37,477 nucleotides of DNA from Saccoglossus kowalevskii (lineage: Eukaryota; Hemichordata; Enteropneusta; Harrimaniidae): NCBI RefSeq assembly GCF_000003605.2, contig NW_003134354.1:151088-188564 (forward strand), read 5' to 3'. Below the pieces are notes generated by a model. That model searched no databases and was not told the origin of the DNA. It saw only the letters and a list, made by a program, of their open reading frames with translations. Position 1 is the first letter of the stretch. Each line of letters opens with the position of its first letter. Shown piece after piece: positions 1 to 9,434 of this stretch. The position numbers and the translations under genes are program-made.

Positions 1-34
1 TTTAAGTATATGACGATTTAATTACAGTTTAAAA

Positions 35-42
35 TGACGTCA
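35..42. promoter_or_regulatory. Palindromic CRE, TGACGTCA
   Basis: Exact full CRE/ATF site. It is one of five in the window, and no gene is visible beside it. Confidence 0.4.
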
Positions 43-1004
43 TACCTGGATGAATAAATGAATTAATTAATTCCTTGTGAACAATGACAATGGTGAATCT
101 AAAAATACCAAAATGAAGCTATCTTATGTGAACTTCCTCTTGGATGTGTGTCAGCAATATGTTCCGATATTATGTGTATGCGGTATTCATTTACTAATGG
201 AACGCCCAGTACATGTACGCTATGAACACGATCCGTATAAATGGTTTGCGATCATGGTTTGTCATTATTTGTGAAGATGGAAAGAAATGTTTTGTAACTA
301 CGTTCGTAGAAACTAAGCTCGCAACCTCGCGAGAGCCTACCACTTTTTTTTCTGAAATACCGATGCACATTTGTGAAACTTATGGTTATGTATGTGTGAG
401 TACGTGAATATTACCATGCGATGGTTAAATTATCTGCAATAAACAAACACACATACAAACCATTATGAGACGTTAGAAATAGTCTATACTAGTAGTAAAC
501 TTAATTGCAGCGTGGAACATGTACAACAGATGCTATCACGGTTTACATCCACTACCCGTCGTGTAGGAAATGGACCGCTGATTGTTTAATACACATACAC
601 TGAAACAAGACGTTATGTTAAAAATGGTAACGGGTGAATATGTATGTCGGTACACCCCCCCCCCTAAACGCCCAACTCGTTATGGCCTCACGTAGTATAC
701 CACATATACGTTCAATGTCCGTTCGTATCGCAGGCACATTGGAAAACGATGTTGGGTCGACATCATTACGGCGATCAACACGTCTTAACTACAACTTACA
801 AGGGGCATGCGGATGCAAGTATTGTTGGGATTTTTTTTTTGGTCGCGAGATTAATAAATAGAAAATTAAACTTGAGCTTAACCATGAGTATTAAGATCAC
901 GTAGGGAAAGCTTAGATCTGCTTGCAGTGTCATCTTCAAATTTCTTAAACATACAGGTCATGTCACCTGCTGTTACTGAACAACCAAGACCCAGTTTCGA
1001 TTCT

Positions 1005-1012
1005 TTATGTAA
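1005..1012 (+). promoter_or_regulatory. PAR/NFIL3-type bZIP site, TTATGTAA
   Basis: Exact match to the core recognised by PAR and NFIL3 bZIP proteins, about 4.9 kb upstream of a bZIP gene of that class. An autoregulatory role is inferred. Confidence 0.35.
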
Positions 1013-1040
1013 ACAAACTTATTGGGACCGTTGTATGTAA

Positions 1041-1048
1041 ATTTGCAT
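1041..1048 (+). promoter_or_regulatory. POU octamer, ATTTGCAT
   Basis: Exact octamer motif and the first of five in the bZIP 5' flank. It lies 28 bp from the TTATGTAA site at 1005. Confidence 0.4.
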
Positions 1049-1241
1049 ATCTCTAATTGAAATCCTGGTAATTCTCATCGAGATAGCAGACGCTGAGCCA
1101 AACAACCAGCATAATGAGTCCAGTGCATTGTTGAAAAATAAGTATTCACTTTTATATCATAAACGAGTACAAGGTTCCGGGTACGAATCACACAACACCA
1201 GCTAACAAGCAATGGTCACTCCGGTTAGGAATCAGAGTGTA

Positions 1242-1249
1242 TTATGTAA
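1242..1249 (+). promoter_or_regulatory. PAR/NFIL3-type bZIP site, TTATGTAA
   Basis: Second exact TTATGTAA in the 5' flank, about 230 bp after the first. Confidence 0.35.
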
Positions 1250-1924
1250 ATTAGACGAGATCATTGAATTCGATTACTAAGAATTAAACTTGAATTAAAG
1301 TAAGTCAGAATGTTTTTTTGTTTTTTTTTGGTATTTTTAAAAAGCATGGTATATTTAACAGTTGTAGATTGAAATATACCCAAAGGCGCCATGCCCACAT
1401 CGTCGTCACTGAATGTCAATGTTCAATATCAAAAAGATTTAATAACCTTCTTTGGTGGTGCCAACTAACACACAAAAACTATCATCTTTATTGTCTAAAT
1501 GTAGTAAAATCACGTTCTGGTATATTGTGGTATCTTTTTCATCATTTTCAACGTGTTCGACTTGAAAGGGGACGTGGACATTTCAAAGAAAGTATAATGC
1601 CGTTACGTGGCTCACTGAAGATGAAAAACACGAACGTAGTCCAAATGACGTGCAAAGTCAATTTCACTTCTCTGCAAAGTGAGCTAACTTACTATTGTGC
1701 CTGTTTTATTTATTCTAACTTGTGACGCCGTGCAGTTGGGAAAATGAAATAGTTTTCTTTGATGATTATAGTGTGATCGTGCTAGTAGCTTTTAAAAAGT
1801 CATTAATCTAGCCTCTGGATTGAAAAAAACAAGTTCTCAGGTTTGTCCGCCAACGCACAATGTCGGAGTGACGTATTTAATGAACAACGTACAATGCAAC
1901 ATGCAATGCATAATAAGTGAGCGT

Positions 1925-1932
1925 ATGCAAAT
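1925..1932 (-). promoter_or_regulatory. POU octamer (ATGCAAAT on + strand)
   Basis: Exact octamer in reverse orientation, 60 bp before the first TTTA array. Confidence 0.4.
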
Positions 1933-1992
1933 GTTTTGAAAAAAATATTGCGCCACCTCATATATATGTATAACGACAATTATCATTTAATG

Positions 1993-2087
<95 letters not shown>

Positions 2088-2089
2088 TT
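1993..2089. repeat. (TTTA)n microsatellite
   Basis: About 24 uninterrupted tetranucleotide units. The array has no stop in some frames, which produces an apparent repeating Ile-Tyr-Leu-Phe peptide that should not be called a gene. Confidence 0.97.
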
Positions 2090-2653
2090 CGAATTCTGGG
2101 TTAACAAGAAAATGTGAAAATTCGGAATTTTAAACGAAATCTGAACCGTTTGCCGTGTGTACGGCGTTGCTCTATCCTGTCTTCCCACTAACATAAGCCA
2201 TAGCTCGCAACATTATTTCCGATATTCTCTCCAGTGAAGAAAAATACAGGAATAGGAACTCGAAATCCGGAGGCATTGTTAGTTGTGCTTTGTACAGCAA
2301 GAAGCGAATAGTGAGCGTGGGTGGTTCAGTAGTGTTGATCAAACATATTCCCTATTATTTACATTACCCAATACTTAGCGTACATTACAAAGTCATTGCC
2401 AAGAGAACGCAGTTTACATACGCCGTTTTAAATTACCATAAATATCGCGAGAATTTACTCTTGCGTACATAATGTTCGTTTCATTTCGCCGACAGGGAGA
2501 ATTCAAAAAAAAAAAACTTCATTAAAAAGTAGTATATTTCGTCACGGTTGAAATGGATTAATGTCCTATTTATTATTACATTTAAAATAAGAGCCGCGTG
2601 CATCAAGTTGAACTCACAATGTACGCATTTCATTTTTAATGGAGGATTGAGAT

Positions 2654-2669
2654 GGTCGCCATGGCGACC
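2654..2669. promoter_or_regulatory. 16-bp perfect palindrome, RFX X-box-like
   Basis: GGTCGCCATGGCGACC is a perfect palindrome. Its inner 14 bp fit the RFX X-box pattern of GTYRCC, two bases, then GGYRAC. It is isolated from the main X-box group at the right end of the window. Confidence 0.4.
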
Positions 2670-3138
2670 GTATACTATTGCAAGTGAACATCAGGTGCGT
2701 TTTAGAAAGGAACAGCTTGGTGTATGGGTGGTGGTTTTGGGGTGTGATTGGGAGAGGTAATAGGGGATCTGTTAATTTCACTCAACTAAGATATGTGACT
2801 AACGGACAACTTAGTAATGTCAAATAATTTTTGGCACGCGAATTGCGCGCTTACTATTCCCCCGTCATCCCCAGCATAACGTGATTCTCATCTCTCCATA
2901 GTATTATTAAAAGCCCAAGTGCAACTATTAAATTTTAAGAGAAGCGTTTTTATTAAAGCCGCAGAATAACTAACGTGGACATGACAATGGGATTCGTGCT
3001 AATCTCAATGATAAAAGAGGTCGTTACCTAAGCGGCAGCCTTTCTGAATACTTATATTCGGTCATTACTTCAATTCGTAAGTGATGTTCAATTTCAACGT
3101 CATTCTGACGATGGCATTATACGTACAAATACGGAATA

Positions 3139-3146
3139 ATTTGCAT
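3139..3146 (+). promoter_or_regulatory. POU octamer, ATTTGCAT
   Basis: Exact octamer, the third in the bZIP 5' flank. Confidence 0.4.
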
Positions 3147-3306
3147 ACGTGCTAAGGAACCAATATCATCCTAAGCTCCCTTGAAGGAAATTAACAATAT
3201 CCGTGTGTGCTAAAATCTATTTTCTTATTTTCTTTTGTTTCTCTTTTTATTTATGTGTATTGTGCACAGTTCGTTAAACTCTTATTCATTTTTTTTTAAA
3301 TTTTGT

Positions 3307-3308
3307 AT

Positions 3309-3387
<79 letters not shown>

Positions 3388-3413
3388 TTAAATAATTTAT
3401 TTATTTATTTATT
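3307..3413. repeat. (TTTA)n microsatellite, interrupted
   Basis: A second long TTTA array with one AAATAAT interruption near 3390. It lies 1.2 kb from the first array in the same orientation and phase of unit. Confidence 0.97.
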
Positions 3414-3694
3414 CTGTTGGTTTATTTTTTCTCAATTGTGCAATGTTAGTGGAATTCGTATGCGCTGTTTTTTTTTTTTTAAATAAATGTTTGCGGCATC
3501 GCTCCAAGAAAAAAGAATTGCGTGACTAGGCGAAATGTTATAGAAGTAACGATCTGGTTTTGATAATGAAAAAAACACCGCGGGGTTACAAATCCAAGTG
3601 CAAAAGGAATGTTGACAACAGTGACAGGCACGATCGATGCATATCAAAGGAAACGCACAAGTTACGCGGTACTGATGCATTATTGAACGGTTTT

Positions 3695-3702
3695 ATGCAA
3701 AT
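3695..3702 (-). promoter_or_regulatory. POU octamer (ATGCAAAT on + strand)
   Basis: Exact octamer, the fourth in the flank. Confidence 0.4.
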
Positions 3703-3912
3703 GTAACCTTGAATTTCAGCTCAATAACAAGTACGGGGTCAAGTTTATGAGCGTACGGTTGCATCACGGTTAACTGAACGCAGGTTATATACGTAAATTT
3801 TGGATTGTAAACAATACCCAACAAAATTATAGTTGATATGCAATCCTAGTTTAGGTTCCTATGGAGATTTCGATATATATTTTTTAAAACGTATACATTT
3901 CGATGTTTTAAT

Positions 3913-3920
3913 TTATGTAA
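3913..3920 (+). promoter_or_regulatory. PAR/NFIL3-type bZIP site, TTATGTAA
   Basis: Third exact TTATGTAA upstream of the bZIP gene. Confidence 0.35.
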
Positions 3921-3970
3921 TACATGTTATAAATAATGAGGTCACATTTAGGTAATGTGATCGCATACTA

Positions 3971-3978
3971 TATATAAG
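3971..3978 (+). promoter_or_regulatory. TATA-like element, TATATAAG
   Basis: A good TATA match followed by GGCG. Thirty to forty bases downstream an open frame runs to 4224, with ATGs at 3998 and 4016. The frame encodes no recognisable domain. A possible splice donor (CAT|GTAAGG) lies near 4197. A core promoter is possible but unproven. Confidence 0.2.
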
Positions 3979-4433
3979 GGCGTTATTCTTATTCGCATTG
4001 ACAGTTGGCGTTGTCATGACGCAAAAAACGAGGCATAATGAACAATACGTACACTACTTGCAGTCAACAGTTGTTGTCGATGACTACAACGTACTGCAAA
4101 TACATGGAGGGGTGTGGGGCACAACTACCAAGAGAGTAAAAAAATGTTTGAATAGTACTCAAAATAGCGGAATCAGTAAATTTGGCGCGGGAAGCCATGT
4201 AAGGAGGTGGACAAAGAAATGACCTCAACAAGGACACAACGCCATTACACTCGTGGATAATTAGTAAATTAGTGATGTGTTAGTTTAATTAACGGCGTCA
4301 ATACCCGGGTTACAGTAAGACGGACAGCCATGGAACATCCAGCTTTCTCAAAGATCGGATACTGACGTGGAAATCGAATTACGAATTTGGCAATTTGATT
4401 TCGTGTTTCCAACGTCATTGTCAAACTCGCCTC

Positions 4434-4441
4434 ATTTGCAT
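4434..4441 (+). promoter_or_regulatory. POU octamer, ATTTGCAT
   Basis: Exact octamer, the fifth in the flank, 1.5 kb from the bZIP start codon. Confidence 0.4.
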
Positions 4442-5088
4442 ATTTTATATTAGCAAGTTCAAGGAGGCCTCGCCTCCCTTTGTGCGTTAGCTCGTTTTCA
4501 ACAAAAGAATGCCAGTCGATTTTACACCGGAACTGCGTAGATCTGTGGCTTCGTTGGTGAAGAGTTCAAAATAATATTGAGTTTGAAACTGACCATGGGG
4601 CTGACTCCATTAAAATATAACTGAACTTCAGATATGCGGTGTATTTGCACTTGGAGGTCATGGGATGTTTGCTTTCAGTACACGAACACACCTTGTGCGC
4701 GGCCCCTCTATCTTACTGAAAATTACTTATATAATTTGTGACAACGCAATGGTTTTAAAAGATGATTAGTCACAATTTACGATTAAGTTTCTCCGAGAGA
4801 TAGTCGTAAATATAAGCGAGATGTAGAATTATAAATTTTCATTGATATTGAAGCGATCTGTTTTTGTTTCATTCATTGTTCTTGTGCAATAAATTACGGT
4901 TTAATTTCAACTAAACCCATACATTCGTGGCACAGTCGACAACAATGCATTTCGTGTTGGGCGATGAAATGTTATGATTATAACATATCATTTATTCATG
5001 AAACTAGGCCAAACTTTGAATATTTATGACGTTGACGTAAACCGTGAACTGACCTCGATGTCAACCCAAATGCGGCAACTTACGAGGC

Positions 5089-5098
5089 GTTACGCAAT
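5089..5098 (+). promoter_or_regulatory. PAR/C/EBP-type bZIP site, GTTACGCAAT
   Basis: Exact full site of the hybrid type bound by C/EBP and PAR-family dimers, 0.8 kb upstream of the bZIP start codon. Confidence 0.35.
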
Positions 5099-5836
5099 TA
5101 TTATCGCCGTCCAATCGTCGCTCGGGACTGCCTCATTTCGTAAGCAGTCAATCACAGCGCCCGCCATCAGGATTGGTTCAAGTGTAGGCCATGGTCTAAT
5201 GTATTCTTTCACCAGCTCGCTCGTGGCGTTTATACTGGCATTTGGGTTCAAGCCCAGGTCAGAATTTGTGACTAACAACCTTACGCTGGTTACGAAACGG
5301 TAAGTAATAGAAGAGTTTCTTTCTATCCACTGGTATCATCGTTTTCTCCTGTTTTCCCGGTGAGTTCGAACATGGGGTGGGCTGTGGGTGGTGTGTAGGA
5401 GTAGGTACGTAAATTACGAATGTGTTATGTGGTGGAAACTGCGGTGAAAATGCGATCGGGTCGGTCTTCGCAATATGGTGTAACGTTCACATACCTAGCA
5501 AGCAAGCGTAATTAACAATGTATTGAGAGCAAGGCCATGTAGAGGACATCACACCGGCCATGACCTATGTGAGATGATTACATTTTTACGTACTTGGTAG
5601 ATTATTTACGTGGACTTGAATCGTACCTGTACGGCGCTGCTTTAGCAGCGCGACGATTCTCGCAACAGTGTGTCATACGTAGGTAATCGCTTTGGTCACA
5701 TGTTGGTTTACTGTTTATGTTACAGGACCGTATCCCCACATGCAGTACGCACAGTGAAGTCATATAAAGGCCGAAAGTAGGCACGGTCAGTATTGTTGCT
5801 GTATTAATTGCTCCTCAATACAATAGATTGTGGTGT

Positions 5837-5842
5837 CACGTG
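5837..5842 (+). promoter_or_regulatory. E-box CACGTG in bZIP promoter
   Basis: The canonical palindromic E-box sits 15 bp upstream of the TATA box and 63 bp upstream of the start codon. This class of E-box is bound by CLOCK/BMAL, USF and MYC-type bHLH factors. Animal PAR bZIP genes are classic CLOCK targets through such E-boxes. Occupancy here is inferred. Confidence 0.5.
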
Positions 5843-5856
5843 ATCAAGTTAAGTCG

Positions 5857-5863
5857 TATATAA
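5857..5863 (+). promoter_or_regulatory. TATA box of the bZIP gene
   Basis: TATATAA is placed so that transcription would begin near 5885-5890, giving a very short 5' leader of about 15-20 bases before the ATG at 5905. The element is clear; the start site is inferred from usual TATA spacing. Confidence 0.55.
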
Positions 5864-5904
5864 CAGAACAGAGGAGATAGCTAGCATTAATACAGTATTA
5901 CACA

Positions 5905-7035
5905 ATGGCAAGCGAAGTCACAACAACTGCAGCGCCGGTCATTCAAAGCGATTCCGTTGACGACGCCGTGGACTTAGTCGTCCCGAAAAAACGTATACGC
6001 CATTCAAGCGACATGCTGCCTGCCGAAGACCACTCCGAAGGCTCCGCTACGGATACTTCCGAGCCGAACTCGCCGCTTCCAACGAACGCAGTTGTGGATA
6101 AGTCACGTCATCACCGTGTGCATTCGGACTCGGAATCCGATGGGGAATCATCAAGCGGGTCGACAAGTGCGGGGAAACCACATGGAGTTCGACTTGTGCC
6201 GCAACTATCACAGTCGGCGTTGGAGCAACAGTTTATATTCCCGTCAACATCGTCGGCAGTTACGATGCCACTTCGGATGAATACGAATAGGATGATGCGC
6301 CCGTTCAAGGCCTACACCGCAAGTCGGGATCTCCTGTCCTACGCTGGGCTCGGGGCTGCGGGTCTCCATCAACACTCCGCTGCTTTCTCTCTCGGGATGC
6401 CCACGTTGTTTCCATTCGGTCATGGTATGCACCCATCATTGGCACCCCACTTGATGAATTTAGCGAATGAAGCCGCCAAAACTATTAATCCTAATCAACA
6501 TTACCAATTGCAGATGCCACGAAAAAGGCCAGTTCCGTCATCAACGGTAACCACAGCATCGGCATCGGCATCGTCCGCGGCGTCGGCGTCGGCATCGTCA
6601 ACTTCATCATCGCCTCGCAGTCAGATCAGTCCAGACGGCAGCGCGTCATCGCCACCGGGACGAAAACACATCCAAAGTGATAAAAGGGACAGTACAAAAA
6701 ATGCCGCTATCTCGTCATTAAATTCTTCGTTGTCTCAAAAGCCGTCGTCATCATCACCTTCTTCGTCATCTTCGTCGTCGTCGTCTACTTCCGCTTTACT
6801 CCCGCCAAAGAAGAGACGTTCTTTACCGGATGAGCTGAAAGATGAGTCCTACTGGGAAAGAAGGAGGAAGAATAACGAAGCAGCGAAACGATCTCGGGAT
6901 ATCCGGAAAGCAAAGGAGGACGAAATCGCGATACGGGCCGCTTTGCTGGAACAGGAAAATATACGTCTGAGAGTTGAAGTTGCTTCGTTGAAGGAAGAAA
7001 CTGCCAGACTTCGTTGTATACTGTATAATGGTTAG
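5905..7035 (+). CDS. bZIP transcription factor, Ces-2/NFIL3/PAR-like
   Basis: A 376-residue nuclear, sequence-specific DNA-binding protein encoded without introns. The bZIP domain fills the C-terminus (about 308-373). It starts with DESYWERRRKNNEAAKRSRD, in which N323, A326, A327, S330 and R331 are the base-contacting positions. The zipper heptads fall at I341, L348, L355, L362 and L369, and the protein ends seven residues later with LYNG. The YWxRRRKNNxAAKRSRD basic region is diagnostic of the PAR/NFIL3/Ces-2/Giant group. Glu325 matches NFIL3 and invertebrate Ces-2-like members, whereas vertebrate PAR proteins carry Met or Val there. RPFKAY (132-137) resembles a short motif I recall from Giant-like relatives. 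KKRIRH (28-33) and PKKRR (301-305) are likely nuclear signals. Ala-Ser and poly-Ser tracts (219-236, 280-296) come from TCR/GCR codon repeats. The start has A at -3 and G at +4. These proteins recognise TTAYRTAA as dimers. Exact orthology is uncertain. Confidence 0.95.
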   Translation: MASEVTTTAAPVIQSDSVDDAVDLVVPKKRIRHSSDMLPAEDHSEGSATDTSEPNSPLPTNAVVDKSRHHRVHSDSESDGESSSGSTSAGKPHGVRLVPQLSQSALEQQFIFPSTSSAVTMPLRMNTNRMMRPFKAYTASRDLLSYAGLGAAGLHQHSAAFSLGMPTLFPFGHGMHPSLAPHLMNLANEAAKTINPNQHYQLQMPRKRPVPSSTVTTASASASSAASASASSTSSSPRSQISPDGSASSPPGRKHIQSDKRDSTKNAAISSLNSSLSQKPSSSSPSSSSSSSSSTSALLPPKKRRSLPDELKDESYWERRRKNNEAAKRSRDIRKAKEDEIAIRAALLEQENIRLRVEVASLKEETARLRCILYNG

Positions 7036-7615
7036 GGAAAACCTGCAACACTTATCTTTCATGTTTCGATTTCCTGTAATTTAGATAGTATACCTGACCA
7101 AAAATACCTCTATATATTAAGAAGATAAAACTATTTTATTTTGTAAATACGTATCTCAGGTTTGAAGTAAAAAAAATATATATATACTAAACATTCTCCT
7201 GGGGTACGGGAGGTTAAACTTAAAACAATAGGCAATTGTTATAATTATTGAACACAATGTAACCAATAACTTTTTGTTAACTGTGAAGGCGGTTGAATGT
7301 GTTTGATCCCACAATATAGCGTAGCAATACATTTTTTTGGGTTGTTTAATATTGTCGTGTAACAGTTGAGCATAGGTACGCATGTTCTAGACGATACACT
7401 ACACAGCGTGTTCACGGAGTGCGCATACACGCAACATGATGATATATCACCGAGGAATTGCGTTTCGTTAATGCAATGAGATGTTCTAAAACTGTGCTTT
7501 GTATGGGAAGCTTAATGTTTGCGTGCATAACGTATGTCAACCTCCATTCACCCACATGGGAGAAATGTTATCGTCATGTTATCGTTATAGAGCCTAAATA
7601 TGGCTAATAAATAAA
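7036..7615 (+). other. Putative 3' UTR of bZIP gene with poly(A) signals
   Basis: The first good poly(A) signals after the stop codon are overlapping AATAAA hexamers at 7606-7611 and 7610-7615, implying a 3' UTR of about 580 bases. The segment is AT-rich, and its short frames are not credible genes. Confidence 0.5.
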
Positions 7616-8566
7616 TAGTCATAATATTCAGGGGAAATTGTTTTCGTTACCACAGCAGGGTAAAAACTTCGATGTTCAATGTATATTTTGAGTTTGTTTT
7701 TTTTTTGGATGGTGCCTTATACTTACGCGTTGCCACCATGTTGAGAGTAAATATAAAATTCTAAATCCCCCCCCTAAATACCATTTGTCTTCATCCCTGT
7801 GGCTGATGGTCGTGGATGTTCTTAAAGCGGGTTTTAGTGGCCACATTTCTGTGTGCACAACTCAGTGTAGAATCTCTAAATATACACATTTTCAATGTTA
7901 CGATGGAAACCGATTTTTTTCCAGAATAATTTATGTGTACGTCGAATCTTTTGTCAAGAGAGTTTTAAACAAAATTATTGTTAAGACCATCACACGAAGG
8001 TCATTTACTGTAAAGACAAGTAATCCTTTTGGCACGAATATAACTTGTTATTATTATTATACATATACTGGTTGGTCTCTTGTATGTGGATGTGTTTGCT
8101 ATACCTTGTTCCGCACGCGTTGAAACACCACTGTCCATTCATGAATTTGACGTGTGTTCATGCTTAGTGGTCGCATTTTGTGTTGATTTACGACATTTAC
8201 GACCTTGTATTGCCCGATCGATTACCCCCCTCCCCGTTTGCATGTTTTAAACCAACAAAAGCAGTAATGCACATTATAAAATCCGGATTTTAGTGTTTTC
8301 AAAATGCTATATTATAAATAGATATTGTGTATAATGCGATTTAATGGAAAAGAGTGTGGTTGTTTCCGTCCATATTTCGAACATGTATGAATTGTCCACA
8401 GAGCACAGACGTTTCCTGTTTGATAATAATAATAATAATACTATTTGAATGTATTGTAATAAGTTAATTCATTTTATTAACATCGAAATAGAGAGAAACG
8501 GTCACTAAAACTAATTCAATTGATGATGCATGTAACTAGTCTGGACTGTGTTATGTTTCGTTAACG

Positions 8567-8574
8567 TGACGTCA
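8567..8574. promoter_or_regulatory. Palindromic CRE, TGACGTCA
   Basis: Exact full CRE, 1.5 kb downstream of the bZIP stop codon. Confidence 0.4.
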
Positions 8575-9414
8575 TCTTCCACCACCTTGAAATAAACATA
8601 GCTCACAATAGACAGCCTGATAAGAAAGAGAATGGACGGATACGGTACATGTGTCCTCGTGAGAATTGTTAAATATATATTTAAATTAAATTTTAGTACA
8701 AAACGAGATATTTATTGCCTGACACACCGTGGTATACAGAAATATCCGCCAAAAATTACGTTATAATTATCTTGGAAGCAACTATGCAGTGACGACGATT
8801 TGTATTGAATTTGTGAAACAAGAGGGCGCTATAACTGAACTTGAACTTCCTTGTTACATGCCTACAAAGAGTCATGATGCCATGGCAACGCTGATATTGG
8901 TTTCTTGTTAGCTAAGCAGAACACGCGGGATATTTTCTTTTCTGTAGCATGGAGGTCTATTTTTAACATTCATGCCCGTATCAAACATGGATCACTCTCT
9001 TTTTACCTGTAAATTACGTCATTTTGGGTTTTAGTTATTTCTGTTTTATGCCAAAATATAGGAGGTCAAACCGACCACCAGCCCATCCCCGAGAATTGGG
9101 GTTACAGTTGATACCGTCCATGTGGTTCATTCAACCAAATCTTGTCCAATAATTGCTGTAGTATAAGTAACAATAGAAGCACTATTGTGTTTTCTACCGT
9201 CACAAAACCAATAAATTATGCTTTTAAAGACTGTAATAACGCGAAAACACACATGTTTCATTGGGCTCACTTCCAGTAAATTCAATAAAGGTCAGGTAAA
9301 TGAAATAAGCGCGGCAGGCGACCCGGTTTTACAACATAAGTGTGTCCGTAACGAAATTTAAATGTCTAATAAGTGCTGACTTGGAATGGGGGGGGGGGAC
9401 TAGACTTCAACAGA

Positions 9415-9434
9415 TATAAAAGGGCGGGGGCGTG
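9415..9434 (+). promoter_or_regulatory. Promoter-like TATAAAAGG plus GC box
   Basis: TATAAAAGG is followed directly by GCGGGGGCG, an SP/KLF/EGR-type box. It is a strong core-promoter match. The downstream ATGs (9545, 9580 and 9604) open only very short frames, so any transcript would be non-coding, or coding only after splicing. Confidence 0.3.

Larger units (their letters stand above)
1..5830. other. Non-coding 5' flank of the bZIP gene
   Basis: I find no supportable gene here. Open frames are short and show no recognisable domain, and two are simply TTTA repeats read through. The stretch holds two long TTTA microsatellites, five exact POU octamers, three TTATGTAA sites, one GTTACGCAAT site, one TGACGTCA site, a 16-bp palindrome and one TATA-like element. 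A regulatory role for the bZIP gene at 5905 is inferred from this content and position only. Confidence 0.6.

Noticed and set aside
1174-1190. Sequence resembling a tRNA T-arm (GGTTCCGGGTACGAATC).
   Set aside because: No matching acceptor, D-arm or anticodon arm could be laid out around it.
1936-2133. Frame encoding a repeating Ile-Tyr-Leu-Phe peptide (also 3235-3486).
   Set aside because: It is the TTTA microsatellite translated. There is no coding signal outside the repeat.
4974-5303. 109-codon frame in the bZIP 5' flank, with an overlapping antisense frame.
   Set aside because: Neither strand shows a known motif, and no promoter or poly(A) signal is placed to serve it.
6111-7062. Several antisense and alternate-frame open stretches across the bZIP gene.
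   Set aside because: They are shadows of the 376-codon gene, whose domain content is unambiguous.
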